DNA of 64,000 nt from Thalassobacillus sp. CUG 92003 (GTDB taxonomy: Bacteria; Bacillota; Bacilli; Bacillales; Halobacillaceae): NCBI RefSeq assembly GCF_013618635.1, contig NZ_JABLSJ010000017.1, forward strand, positions 1-64,000, in the 5' to 3' direction. A program made the translations under genes and the position numbers. The notes under the pieces were generated by a model, which worked only from the letters and a program-made list of their open reading frames with translations, made no database searches and was not told the origin of the DNA. Every line of letters starts with the position of its first letter. The first letter of the stretch is position 1. This document shows positions 44,390 to 53,184 of this stretch, piece by piece.

Positions 44390-44761
44390 CTAGAAGCCGA
44401 ATTTACGATCGATTTTTCCGCTGTATTGCCGATATGCACCCGATTGACCCATCTTCCGTTTTTCCATCAACACATTGAAACGAACCTGCTTTTCTGTTAA
44501 TTCTCGTTTATAATCGGCCGCTTCTTCCGGATTTTCGCAATATGCAATAAGTTCTTCAAGCGATACAATCTCCTTTTTCAATTGCATTTCTTCAGGAAGC
44601 ATATTGGCATTTTTTAAAATGCGATAGCTATTGCGCATATCGTCAGGAACATGAGACAACTCATCTTTCGGTAATGGCTTACCTTTGCCTGGCAAATGCT
44701 CAAAATCACCATTTTTAATCGACTGACGAATTTTCTCTTCTATAAGATGGCCAAAATCCAT
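44390..44761 (-). CDS. DUF1992 protein (DnaJ homologue subfamily C member 28-like domain)
   Basis: A 123-residue protein. The family signature is direct: I-E-E-K-I-R-x-S at the start, then FEHLPGKGKPLP (about 21-32), and a conserved MRNSYRILKNANMLPEE region near 42-60. The C-terminal half is a charged helix. Its function is unknown in bacteria. The ATG follows GGAGAAGC. Confidence 0.85.
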   Translation of the reverse strand: MDFGHLIEEKIRQSIKNGDFEHLPGKGKPLPKDELSHVPDDMRNSYRILKNANMLPEEMQLKKEIVSLEELIAYCENPEEAADYKRELTEKQVRFNVLMEKRKMGQSGAYRQYSGKIDRKFGF

Positions 44762-44898
44762 CCAGCTTCTCCCCCTTCCCCCGATTTTTACCTAACCCTA
44801 TTTTAGCAAAAAAAACGTCATGATATCTCAGATGAGCTCACCCCGATTGACGCGCGGTGTGAGGGGGCCAGCCGGAAAAATGCGCAACTGTTGCCACA

Positions 44899-44936
44899 AA
44901 AAAGAGGACTGACCCTATGTCAGACCTCTCTTTATC
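44899..44936. terminator. bidirectional terminator of the CAP-domain gene
   Basis: AAAGAGG-CTGAC pairs with GTCAG-CCTCTTT, with T-runs on both sides. Confidence 0.8.
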
Positions 44937-44940
44937 TTTC

Positions 44941-45723
44941 TTACTTCCCGATGAATTGCTGCGTCCATACGTTACCATCTTCAATATAGCCTACGCCAAT
45001 ATGCGTAAAGCTATCATTCATGATGTTTTTACGGTGACCTTCACTATTCATCCAGGCGTTAACAACTTGCTCGGGGCTACGCTGTCCTTTGGCGATGTTT
45101 TCCCCGGCAGTGCGATAGTCCACGCCATATTGATCCATCATATCAAACGGAGAACCGTACGTTGGACTTGTGTGGGAGAAGTAACCGTTTTGCGCCATAT
45201 CGCGAGACTTTTCACGTGCTACTTCACTTAATTGTGTGTCTATTTTTAATGGAGACAAGCCCTGCTTTTCACGTTCCTGATTCGTTAACTCGACGACTTT
45301 TTGTTCAAAATCATTCAATTGATCATTTGAGTCATCGGGTTGGGAATCGTTATTATTTTCATCAGCTGTCGGAGCTTGAGTCTGATCGGATTGTGATGCA
45401 TCTTGTCCCTCAGGCTGATTATTGTTTTGCTCGGAATTAGACTGGCCATCTTGCTGTTGATTTGGCTGTTGCTGGTTTTGTTCCTGCTGTTGTTTTTTAG
45501 CCTCGAATTCTTTCCAGCCTTTTTCAACATCTTTGAACCATGTCTGCAGTTCTTGCTCAAATTGTTTTACATTGAAATCTTGCCACTGACTTTGGATATT
45601 TGTGATGACTTTAAAGCCAGAATGTGAAGAACCTCCGTTACTAGCTTGTACAGTTGCAGGCCCTGCACTGGCAAATACCAAAACAAATGAAAGCAACGCT
45701 GCAACACTTATTCTTTTAAACAT
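44941..45723 (-). CDS. Secreted CAP-domain (SCP/PR-1, YkwD-like) protein
   Basis: A 260-residue secreted protein. The signal peptide is MFKRISVAALL with a core ending at V-Q-A-S (about residue 29). A Q/N/D/E-rich low-complexity linker (about 85-140) leads to the CAP domain (about 140-260), with landmarks L-T-N-Q-E-R-E-K, YFSHTSP, AGENIAKG, H-R-x-N-I-M and VWTQQFIGK. YkwD-type proteins lie at the cell surface; their role is unclear. The start ATG follows AAAGGAGAGGAG. Acidic linker composition is typical of extracellular proteins of halophiles. Confidence 0.85.
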   Translation of the reverse strand: MFKRISVAALLSFVLVFASAGPATVQASNGGSSHSGFKVITNIQSQWQDFNVKQFEQELQTWFKDVEKGWKEFEAKKQQQEQNQQQPNQQQDGQSNSEQNNNQPEGQDASQSDQTQAPTADENNNDSQPDDSNDQLNDFEQKVVELTNQEREKQGLSPLKIDTQLSEVAREKSRDMAQNGYFSHTSPTYGSPFDMMDQYGVDYRTAGENIAKGQRSPEQVVNAWMNSEGHRKNIMNDSFTHIGVGYIEDGNVWTQQFIGK

Positions 45724-45980
45724 GCTATTCTCCTCTCCTTTGATGTAATTGAATACAGCTTCATGATAGCATAGAGGTTTTGTTACATAAGCGGGATTTT
45801 CTTCCATTGACAAGCGTCAAATGCTCCTACAATACTGAAATCCTGTTATCAGCCGCTACCGTTGTTATTCCCTTTTCATATAAATTGGAAACACCTAGTA
45901 ATCGTGTTAATATTTTCACAAAAAAATGGGTTGACACCTTATAAGACAGGGGGAAATGATTACAGAAGGTTAATATTATG

Positions 45981-46616
45981 TTACAAATTGCGTTTTAAAC
46001 TATCATATAAACTTTCTGCTAATGCCTCAACCGCCATAACACGCTCAAGTTCATCAGCATGAATGTTTCCATCATACTTTACGTCGTTCACTTCGGAGAT
46101 CGTGACTTTTGCATTATCGATATGCACCCGCTTCATCTGATCCTCAGGTGATACATACCCTGGTTTTAACACACGTAAATAAAATCCCGTATATCCCGTT
46201 TTAATCACTTCAGTTGGGAAGCCTTCGATATCATGATTCCTTGTGATTTTGTAACAAGGCTGCCGAGGTTGAGTGACTTGCAACTCCGCCTCACCAAGCT
46301 TGTAAATATCGCCAATATGAGTGTTATGCTCTGACACACCTGAAACGGTCAGATTTTCCCCAAAAGCCGGAATACGGAATGTGCGTTGATAAAACGATTC
46401 CCAATAAGCATAATGCTGATGAGGATAGAGACAAACAGCCTTGTCTACACCACCGTGATGCTTTTGGTCTGCTTGCTGATCCCCATTAAAATTAAGCGTG
46501 TCTAAATACACCCGTGACGTAACAGGCTGTTTACGAATCGCGGTTTCTACCTCTCCGAATTCAGAATGCAGTGTAACCGGCATTCCAATATTGAGTGAGA
46601 CGACTCTATAACTCAT
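45981..46616 (-). CDS. MOSC-domain protein (YiiM/YflK-like)
   Basis: A 211-residue MOSC (molybdenum-cofactor sulfurase C-terminal) domain protein. The conserved glycine-rich K-H-H-G-G-V-D-K-A-V segment (52-61) and the cysteine in Q-P-R-Q-P-C121 are in place. Such proteins handle sulfur or molybdenum-cofactor ligands. It overlaps the following YkgJ-like gene by 11 nt, so they are one unit. Confidence 0.85.
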   Translation of the reverse strand: MSYRVVSLNIGMPVTLHSEFGEVETAIRKQPVTSRVYLDTLNFNGDQQADQKHHGGVDKAVCLYPHQHYAYWESFYQRTFRIPAFGENLTVSGVSEHNTHIGDIYKLGEAELQVTQPRQPCYKITRNHDIEGFPTEVIKTGYTGFYLRVLKPGYVSPEDQMKRVHIDNAKVTISEVNDVKYDGNIHADELERVMAVEALAESLYDSLKRNL

Positions 46617-47352
46617 CCTCCATTACCTCGTTTCGTTTCATGATCCAGGCTGGTAAATAGTCATACTCCCACAAATCTGTAGGATAGTTGACCAACAGGT
46701 CTTCCCCATTTTCATAGAGGGCTTGCAGGATCTCATTCATTGCTCCCATATAATATTCATAAAGGAATTCATAACTGAACGTCTCTTTAGGGAGATCATT
46801 TTCTGCACACACTTTTGGATCGGCATAATTCAGATACGTGCGGCAGGGAATGGGGCGAATTTCGTACGCTAAACAGGTATGTGTTTCAGGGTCGAGCATC
46901 GGGCATGGCACATTAAGCTGTTTGTAAGCAAGCTTCGTTTCTTCATTATTAAAATCCATCGCCATAGCTGTTTCCAGTTTATCCGTTTCACCCCCGAAAT
47001 AACCTTCCCAGTGCTGATAAATATATTCTTTACGCTCTTTCGGGAAACGTTCAATGGCACGAAGCATCATTTTGGCCTCCATTTTTGTTATCACAATCGG
47101 AAAATAACAACAAAAAGCGCAGCCTTTGAAGCAGCTTGCTTCCATGCCGGCGAATGCTTCTATGCGTCCGATTTCGTGGTCGACTTCCCCCAATAATTGC
47201 TCAAAGCCATTTAAAATAACGTCTTCAGTAGGTAACTCACTATTCAACAACTCATCTATAATACGATCAAAGAATTGCTCGTTCACGTGATACTGTTCAT
47301 TGATGCTCGCGCATTTCTCGATAATTTCTTGATGTGTCAGATAGACAGACAT
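46606..47352 (-). CDS. YkgJ-family cysteine-cluster protein
   Basis: A 248-residue protein whose Cys74, Cys78, Cys81 and Cys82 form C-x(3)-C-x(2)-C-C, followed by P-C-P-M-L-D and C-L-A-Y-E-I-R-P-I-P-C-R-T-Y around residues 145-166. This is the zinc/iron-sulfur cluster pattern of the YkgJ/UPF0153 family, whose function is not established. The start is the ATG 8 nt after AGAAGGAG. It is the first gene of the two-gene unit with the MOSC protein. Confidence 0.8.
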   Translation of the reverse strand: MSVYLTHQEIIEKCASINEQYHVNEQFFDRIIDELLNSELPTEDVILNGFEQLLGEVDHEIGRIEAFAGMEASCFKGCAFCCYFPIVITKMEAKMMLRAIERFPKERKEYIYQHWEGYFGGETDKLETAMAMDFNNEETKLAYKQLNVPCPMLDPETHTCLAYEIRPIPCRTYLNYADPKVCAENDLPKETFSYEFLYEYYMGAMNEILQALYENGEDLLVNYPTDLWEYDYLPAWIMKRNEVMEDEL

Positions 47353-47558
47353 GATCGAAACTCCTTCTTCATTCATTAGTTCTATTATACACGCCATTAA
47401 ATGCTGAACACTACCCATAGGATCGGAACAAAGGGCCCTATCTCCTTAGGTTTCACTTCAGACAATTTTTCTACATTTTTCGTCTCATGTACCCCCAGAA
47501 ATTTTGGTTTTTATAGGAAAAGATTTAAGAGAATCTGTCATCAATGGAGGTACGTCTA

Positions 47559-48566
47559 ATGTTCGCTAACGCTGAAATCGGTATTGATCTTGGTACTGCT
47601 AATATACTCATTTATTCAAAATCAAAAGGTATTCTATTAAATGAACCTGCTGTTGTCGCTTTCAACACGGAAACGAAGAGTGTGGTGGCTGTCGGTTCAG
47701 AAGCCAAAGAAATGGTAGGAAAAACACCTCAGAATGTCGTTCCCGTGCGCCCGCTTAAAGATGGTGTCATCGCTGACTATGACATGACCACCCAGATGCT
47801 GAAAGCTCTGTTAAAGAAAGTCAGCAAAATCTCCGGCATCTCCATGAGAAAACCGAATGTCGTCATTTGTACGCCATCTGGATCTACTTCTGTGGAACGT
47901 CGCGCCATACATAATGCTGTCAAAGGTTACGGAGCAAAGCAAGTCAGTCTGATTGAAGAACCGATTGCAGCGGCCATCGGATCTGACCTTCCAGTTGATG
48001 AGCCCGTAGCAAACGTTATAGTAGATGTTGGCGGTGGCACCAGTGAAGTTGCTATCATCTCATTCGGAGGGGTCGTCTCCTCCCGTTCCATCCGTTTAGG
48101 GGGGGACAAAATGGATGAGGAAATCGTCCAATATGTTCGAAAAGAATACAACACACTCATCGGAGAACGTACAGCCGAAAACGTTAAAATGGGAATCGGT
48201 TATGCGTTGATTGAACACCCAGAAGAAACGATGGAAGTACGTGGACGCGACATGGTTACAGGCCTTCCTAAGACGATTGAACTTAGCTCGACAGAAATTC
48301 AAGGAGCACTGCGCGAATCATTAGAACAGCTACTAGAGACGATCAGTACGACTCTAGAAGCGTGTCCACCTGAATTAAGTGGGGATATCGTGGATCACGG
48401 TGTCATTCTCACCGGAGGCGGTTCGATGCTTAATGGTATGCAAGATTGGTTGTCTAAGGAAATTCACGTTCCTGTCCATATGGCCCCTAACCCCCTTGAG
48501 TCTGTAGCTATCGGAACCGGCCGATCATTAAAAATGATTCAACGCATTCAAGAAGCAGCTCGTTAA
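47559..48566 (+). CDS. mreBH: MreBH-type cell-shape protein (actin homologue)
   Basis: A 335-residue MreB-family ATPase: phosphate 1 motif I-D-L-G-T-A-N, CTPSGST, connect 1 [11 protein letters not shown] and the adenosine motif ILTGGGSML. The N-terminal amphipathic region and the pattern [19 protein letters not shown]-like resemble B. subtilis MreBH rather than MreB or Mbl. MreBH organises cell-wall synthesis with LytE. The gene stands alone, without mreCD, which also fits MreBH. ATG follows GGAGGTAC. Confidence 0.88.
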   Translation: MFANAEIGIDLGTANILIYSKSKGILLNEPAVVAFNTETKSVVAVGSEAKEMVGKTPQNVVPVRPLKDGVIADYDMTTQMLKALLKKVSKISGISMRKPNVVICTPSGSTSVERRAIHNAVKGYGAKQVSLIEEPIAAAIGSDLPVDEPVANVIVDVGGGTSEVAIISFGGVVSSRSIRLGGDKMDEEIVQYVRKEYNTLIGERTAENVKMGIGYALIEHPEETMEVRGRDMVTGLPKTIELSSTEIQGALRESLEQLLETISTTLEACPPELSGDIVDHGVILTGGGSMLNGMQDWLSKEIHVPVHMAPNPLESVAIGTGRSLKMIQRIQEAAR

Positions 48567-48575
48567 TACGCTTTA

Positions 48576-48608
48576 AAAGACAGACAACCAGGTCTGTCTT
48601 TCTTTTGT
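48576..48608 (+). terminator. intrinsic terminator of mreBH
   Basis: AAGACAGAC pairs with GTCTGTCTT and is followed by TCTTTTG. Confidence 0.75.
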
Positions 48609-48655
48609 TTACAAGCGTATGAGAACGGTAATTGAGGGAATAAGGAGGGAGTTAT

Positions 48656-49051
48656 ATGGCCACGCTATATCCGTATATTTTTTGTGAAAATGCACGTGAA
48701 CAAGCAGACTTCTATTTAAGCGCACTTGGCGGGGAAATTATAAGTGTCCAGACTTATGATGAATTGCCTGAACCTGACCCTGAGCTCGAAGGTCGTGTCA
48801 TGCATCTCGTTTTAAAATCAGCTGATATCCATTTTTTCCTCGCTGATGTGACCACTAATTCTATTCAATCCGGCACTCAAATTGATTTGACTTTAGAATT
48901 TTCGGGGCATAAAGATGCAGAGGAAGTATTTAACGGCCTCCAAGAAAATGGGCGCGTCTTAATGCCTTTTGAAAAAATGTTCTGGGGCGCATATTTTGGT
49001 CGAATTGAAGACAAGTACGGCGTTAGGTGGCAAATCGCCACAAATTCATAA
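48656..49051 (+). CDS. VOC-family (PhnB-like glyoxalase-fold) protein
   Basis: A 131-residue protein of the vicinal-oxygen-chelate fold, PhnB-like subgroup: the start L-Y-P-Y-I-F-C-E-N-A-R-E-Q-A-D-F-Y-L-S-A-L-G-G, then V-M-H-L-V-L and a final GVRWQI. A metal or substrate role is not readable. The ribosome binding site is AAGGAGGGAG. The family includes demethylubiquinone-methyltransferase-like annotations that are not functional evidence. Confidence 0.8.
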   Translation: MATLYPYIFCENAREQADFYLSALGGEIISVQTYDELPEPDPELEGRVMHLVLKSADIHFFLADVTTNSIQSGTQIDLTLEFSGHKDAEEVFNGLQENGRVLMPFEKMFWGAYFGRIEDKYGVRWQIATNS

Positions 49052-49123
49052 AAAGTATCGTGCGCCGTGATAAAATTCATCATTTCCGGTATAATTGGGA
49101 TGTCACGCACAAGGAGGATTGTC

Positions 49124-49432
49124 ATGCACATATCAACATCTCTCAAATGGATTACAGGAATATTCGAAGCCTTGCTGGCAATACCACTGGTCGGGGGCAT
49201 TTTCATCATAGGAACCGGGTGGAACGCTCTTATCTTTATGCTTATCTTTCACATCATCACCCTGGTATTCTCAATTCGTGATGACCGATTCAGTGTCGGC
49301 AGTGTGCTGGGCGTCATTGCAAGCCTCATTGGGCTGATTCCTGTAATCGGCTGGATCATGCATACATTAACAGCAATTGTTTTACTCATTGACGCTTTGA
49401 TTTCCACCGGGGTTTCTAAAAACCGCGCTTGA
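49124..49432 (+). CDS. Small four-segment membrane protein
   Basis: A 102-residue protein with about four hydrophobic segments and few charges. The start ATG follows AAGGAGGATT; a TATAAT lies 30 nt upstream. The family is not recognised. It is followed by an intrinsic terminator. Confidence 0.65.
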   Translation: MHISTSLKWITGIFEALLAIPLVGGIFIIGTGWNALIFMLIFHIITLVFSIRDDRFSVGSVLGVIASLIGLIPVIGWIMHTLTAIVLLIDALISTGVSKNRA

Positions 49433-49462
49433 CTCGACGAAAACGTTTCGCCGAGTCTTTTT
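49431..49462 (+). terminator. intrinsic terminator
   Basis: GACTCGACGAAA pairs with TTTCGCCGAGTC, followed by TTTTT. The stretch to 49625 shows no gene. Confidence 0.85.
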
Positions 49463-49625
49463 ACGCTCGTCTCTATAAAATCTGCAGACGGATTACGGGC
49501 TAGGCAGTTAACGTTTATCCAGCCTGTCCAAGTCCAATATATGGGATCTTAATTATGGAGGATTAACAAAGGATATAGATAATGCTCTGTGGAAGTCTAG
49601 GTTAATGATCGTGAGGTGATAAATT

Positions 49626-49988
49626 ATGTTTACCGTCCTTTATATCGTCCGGGTGAAAGAGGAAAGATTACACGAATTTTTATCATTAGCAAGCAAACTA
49701 GGTGATATTGTCGCTTCTTACGGGGCATCAGAAACTAACATTTGTAAAGGCGGCCTCCTAACCGGACGGCATGGTTCACTGGGTCTTCTCAATTTAATGG
49801 ATGTCCCTGATGACGAAAGGATATACATGGCGCAAGTATCATTTGCAAATGAAGAAGAGTACAAGCGCGTTCTCGAAGCTATTAAAACACATGATATAGC
49901 GATGCACCTCTATCAACAGATCAAACAAGTGATTGATATGAACGAAGTCGTCTCCTCCACTTTTACTTCAGCAAGCTACCAAAAATGA
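49626..49988 (+). CDS. Small dimeric alpha/beta-barrel-like protein, tandem paralogue 1
   Basis: A 120-residue protein preceded by GTGAGGTGA. It is homologous along its whole length to the next gene (shared M-F-T-V, L-T-G-[RK]-[HQ]-G-S-[LM]-G-L-L-N and ending V-V-[ST]-S-T-F-T-S). The beta-alpha-beta pattern and size suggest the DUF1428/NIPSNAP/dimeric alpha+beta barrel fold, often binding small molecules; I cannot name the family. No signal peptide. Confidence 0.65.
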   Translation: MFTVLYIVRVKEERLHEFLSLASKLGDIVASYGASETNICKGGLLTGRHGSLGLLNLMDVPDDERIYMAQVSFANEEEYKRVLEAIKTHDIAMHLYQQIKQVIDMNEVVSSTFTSASYQK

Positions 49989-50101
49989 CACAAAGCTGAT
50001 GGTTTAAGTGTAGGCTGTAATTAGAACGGGTACAACGAGGGAGAACCCAGCGAGGAGTCTGGCTTACAGTTTTGCAATCTTCTCTATAAGGAGGACATCG
50101 C

Positions 50102-50449
50102 ATGTTTACAGTCGTTTGTTTTTTCAGGGTAAACAAGAATCATTTAGAAGAATTTCTGGACGTCACCACTAAATCAGGCAATATATTAATTGCACACGGA
50201 GCACTCGACCACCGCATATTTCGTCCTGAGGAGTTGACTGGCAAGCAAGGCTCTATGGGACTGCTTAATTTTATCGAAGTGAGTGAAGAAGAAGAATTGA
50301 TGTTCGGCCAAACCATTTTCCGTGATGAAGCACACTATCATGAAGTGATGGCTCACGTATCATCAGATGATTTGATTCATTATTTGAAACAGTACCTAAA
50401 AGAAATTGTGGAGATGGACCGAGTAGTTACATCAACTTTCACAAGTTGA
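50102..50449 (+). CDS. Small dimeric alpha/beta-barrel-like protein, tandem paralogue 2
   Basis: A 115-residue protein preceded by AAGGAGGACATC. It is clearly paralogous to the preceding gene; the two are a tandem duplication separated by 113 nt, and this copy is closely followed by the ketopantoate reductase-like gene (34-nt gap), suggesting a common transcript. The fold inference is as for paralogue 1. The conserved block LTGKQGSMGLLNF is the most likely functional site. Confidence 0.65.
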   Translation: MFTVVCFFRVNKNHLEEFLDVTTKSGNILIAHGALDHRIFRPEELTGKQGSMGLLNFIEVSEEEELMFGQTIFRDEAHYHEVMAHVSSDDLIHYLKQYLKEIVEMDRVVTSTFTS

Positions 50450-50483
50450 CATCCGCATTCAAAATTTTCGGAGGTGAATCAAT

Positions 50484-51404
50484 ATGAATATTGTCGTATT
50501 AGGAGCTGGAGCATTGGGGGCATACTTCGGCAGCCGCTGGCATGAAGCTGGTCATAACGTCGTGAATCTCGTACGTGAAGGACGTGCCGAACAACTTCGC
50601 GAGCATGGGTTGAAAATACATAGCCCTCATGGAAACTATACAATCGAGCAGCCAGCTATTGCAGAAAGTCCGGACGAAATTGATGAAGCAGATCTCGTGC
50701 TTTTAGCTGTCAAAGGATATCATTTGCATGGGACACTGGAATGGCTCAAAGCGCTTGTGCAAAAAGGAGCTAAAGTTTTGCCCTTGCTTAACGGGATGGA
50801 GCACTTCACCATTTTACAAAAGGAGTTAGGTGAAGAAGCCGTAGTAGGTGGCGCTTCCTACATTATCGCTACATTGGATGAACACGGGCACGTCGTACAC
50901 TCGAGTTCCTTTCATGATATTGTGTATGGACCGCTCCACCCTTCTCAGCAGCCTTTCTGCGAAGAACTGGGTGTTGTATGTAACCAGGCCAACATTAACT
51001 CTCGACTGAGCCCGAACATTCTGGAGGATTTGTGGAAAAAATATATGTTCATTACTGCATTTTCCGGAATTACAACAGCTGCTAACTTGCCTATTGGAGA
51101 GATTCGCAGTGTACCCGGAACATTCAGGATTGCCGAACGGATGCTTGAGGAAATGAAAGACCTTGCTAACGGGCATAACGTCTCTGTTTCTGATGATGAC
51201 GTCCAACAAGCTTTTGCTAATTTGAAGAAACTCGACCATGAAGCAACCTCTTCTATGCACCAGGACCGGAGGAAAGGGCTGCCGCTTGAAACGGAACATC
51301 TGCATGGAGGGGCACTTCGGCTAGCATCTGAAGTGAACCTATCTCTCCCTCATACCGAAACCATTTACGGACTAATTAAGCCGTTCAGTTACTTTGATAA
51401 CTGA
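50484..51404 (+). CDS. 2-dehydropantoate 2-reductase (PanE/ApbA family)
   Basis: A 306-residue NADPH-dependent reductase with the N-terminal Rossmann motif G-A-G-A-L-G-A-Y-F-G, V-K-G-Y near residue 76, and the C-terminal helical domain with K-Y-M-F-I-T-A (conserved Lys). It would reduce ketopantoate to pantoate for coenzyme A, or a related 2-ketoacid. No panB or panC is nearby, so an alternative ketoacid substrate is possible. AATTTTCGGAGGTGAATC precedes the ATG. Confidence 0.82.
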   Translation: MNIVVLGAGALGAYFGSRWHEAGHNVVNLVREGRAEQLREHGLKIHSPHGNYTIEQPAIAESPDEIDEADLVLLAVKGYHLHGTLEWLKALVQKGAKVLPLLNGMEHFTILQKELGEEAVVGGASYIIATLDEHGHVVHSSSFHDIVYGPLHPSQQPFCEELGVVCNQANINSRLSPNILEDLWKKYMFITAFSGITTAANLPIGEIRSVPGTFRIAERMLEEMKDLANGHNVSVSDDDVQQAFANLKKLDHEATSSMHQDRRKGLPLETEHLHGGALRLASEVNLSLPHTETIYGLIKPFSYFDN

Positions 51405-51479
51405 GCGTGGGAGTGGTTATTAAATAACTGTGCCTTACCACCGTTCAAACAAAGAGGTTGAGACTATACTGAATAAAAC

Positions 51480-51526
51480 ACAAAGGCCGAACGATTTCGC
51501 TAAAATTGTTCGGCCTTTTTTGTTTG
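51480..51526 (+). terminator. intrinsic terminator of the PanE-like gene
   Basis: AAAGGCCGAAC pairs with GTTCGGCCTTTTTTG across a 17-nt loop. Confidence 0.85.
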
Positions 51527-51587
51527 TCAAAGAAGGCGTCTAATGACTACCGCTTCGCCACGGCCTGCCACTGTTAATTAACTAAAG

Positions 51588-52118
51588 TTATTTATGTTTC
51601 TTCAAAACGCCCAAATACGCTTCCCACGGTCCAACGTCATCCCTGTACCGTTCTGACATAGCCCTTACAATCTGAGAGATGTGGGTTAAATCGTGCACCA
51701 CCCAAGTTGACAGTAATTCGCTTAGCTTTACTTCCCCAAAGGCAGGATGCTCTCCTGTTAATTCAAACTGTTCCTCAGATTTTAATAGTCCGATTACTAG
51801 ATTGATATTCTTTACGCGAAGGTGTTCAAACTCAGTTAGTTTTTGGGCGATTGAGCTCTGTGGTGGGTTTGTTATGTGAGCATCTCGATCAAATGGAGGA
51901 AAAGCGTTATCGCCCCCCTCCTCAACAATCGTTTTTATTCTAGGAATCCAGTTATGTTTCTCACACTCGATTAAATGATCGACTACCTGGGACGGATCCC
52001 ATGTTCCGTTCCCTTCATTACATTGCAGCCAACCCTCCGATAAACCAGATAACAGACTCTCTAATGTTTTTGGCGTCCGTTCTAGCACTTGAATGGCTTC
52101 GTTTAGAGAAAAATTCAT
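51588..52118 (-). CDS. DinB-family (DinB_2) protein
   Basis: A 176-residue four-helix-bundle protein. The putative metal triad of the family is visible as a His in V-D-H-L-I-E-C-E-K-H and a late H-D-L-T-H-I-S-Q-I. DinB-fold proteins often act as thiol-dependent transferases or of unknown role; no substrate can be read. GGGAGAGTGG precedes the ATG used; earlier starts are unlikely. Confidence 0.8.
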   Translation of the reverse strand: MNFSLNEAIQVLERTPKTLESLLSGLSEGWLQCNEGNGTWDPSQVVDHLIECEKHNWIPRIKTIVEEGGDNAFPPFDRDAHITNPPQSSIAQKLTEFEHLRVKNINLVIGLLKSEEQFELTGEHPAFGEVKLSELLSTWVVHDLTHISQIVRAMSERYRDDVGPWEAYLGVLKKHK

Positions 52119-52338
52119 ATGCAACCACTCTCCCATCTTCAGTTTTTTTAAAGCTCCTCCCCGCTTCAATACGTATGGTTATATTTTAATACAACCATTT
52201 ATAAATGGAAGACGTTTCATGAATAAATCTCCCCACCCTTATACCCTCACAACATGAATACTTACTCATTTTTCTCTTTCCAAATCTTGCCGATTCCTGT
52301 ATATTGGTACCATCTCTGCTATAGTAGCCGAAGGATGG

Positions 52339-53076
52339 ATGCGCGTGAAATCTATATATATCATACTAAGCGATACAGGTTCACTCTTTAATAAAGCTCT
52401 TAAAACTGTAACCCTCGCCCCCTATAACCACGCGTCGCTGGCCCTTGATGATAACCTGCGAAGTATTTACAGTTTTGGCAGGCGTGAGCCATCGAATCCT
52501 TTCTGGGGCGGCTTTGTTAAAGAAGATTTTGTGCAAGGAACGTTCAGTTGGTTCCCCGAAGCGACGTGTGCCATTTATGAACTACGCGTCACCCAACGCG
52601 AATATCAAAGGTTAGAGCGCATTATTAAAGCTTTCGAACACAAGTATAAGCACTATTTGTACAACTACATCGGCTTGCTCGGTATTCCTGTCAATCAGCC
52701 GCTTCAGCTGCCGGCCACTTATTTTTGTTCCCAATTCGTTGCTGAAGTGCTCCACAGAGCGGGGCGTTCTTTATTCAAAAAAGCAAGCTCTCTCGTCACT
52801 CCTGACGACTTTCGACAATGTGCAGATTTGACCCTCGTTTACCAGGGGAGGCTATACGACTACCCGAAGCTTTACTCCCGCTCCTTTTACCAGCCGTGGC
52901 GATATCGCAGTTTTCCCATGCGTAAATATATCAAGCAACAATTTAAAGGGGAAATTCTCGGGATGCCTGAATCCGACCATAAACATTACTATTTTCGGGA
53001 TGGATTCATTAAACCAAAAAAGGTCTTCTTAACTAGAAAACTTCATAAATTGACTCGAGCGGTTTTGCGAAAATGA
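52339..53076 (+). CDS. Permuted NlpC/P60 (YiiX-like) cysteine hydrolase-like protein
   Basis: A 245-residue protein. The catalytic layout of the permuted NlpC/P60 fold is present: His31 in Y-N-H-A-S-L-A-L, an acidic strand around Glu81, and the nucleophile Cys130 in F-C-S-Q-F-V-A-E-V-L. It has no signal peptide. Enzymes of this group act on amides or lipids, but no substrate can be named. The start is ATG at 52339 or GTG at 52345, the latter better spaced from AAGGATGG. Confidence 0.72.
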   Translation: MRVKSIYIILSDTGSLFNKALKTVTLAPYNHASLALDDNLRSIYSFGRREPSNPFWGGFVKEDFVQGTFSWFPEATCAIYELRVTQREYQRLERIIKAFEHKYKHYLYNYIGLLGIPVNQPLQLPATYFCSQFVAEVLHRAGRSLFKKASSLVTPDDFRQCADLTLVYQGRLYDYPKLYSRSFYQPWRYRSFPMRKYIKQQFKGEILGMPESDHKHYYFRDGFIKPKKVFLTRKLHKLTRAVLRK

Positions 53077-53103
53077 AACCAGCCTGTAATCGACTGGTTT
53101 TAT
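53076..53103 (+). terminator. weak intrinsic terminator
   Basis: AAACCAG pairs with CTGGTTT and is followed by TATC; the stem overlaps the stop codon. Confidence 0.5.
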
Positions 53104-53184
53104 CATGCAGAATGAAAAGGTAACCGCTCTATTAGTTCCTGACATGGTACAATAGATGTAATATCCGGATTTGGAGTAATCGCC

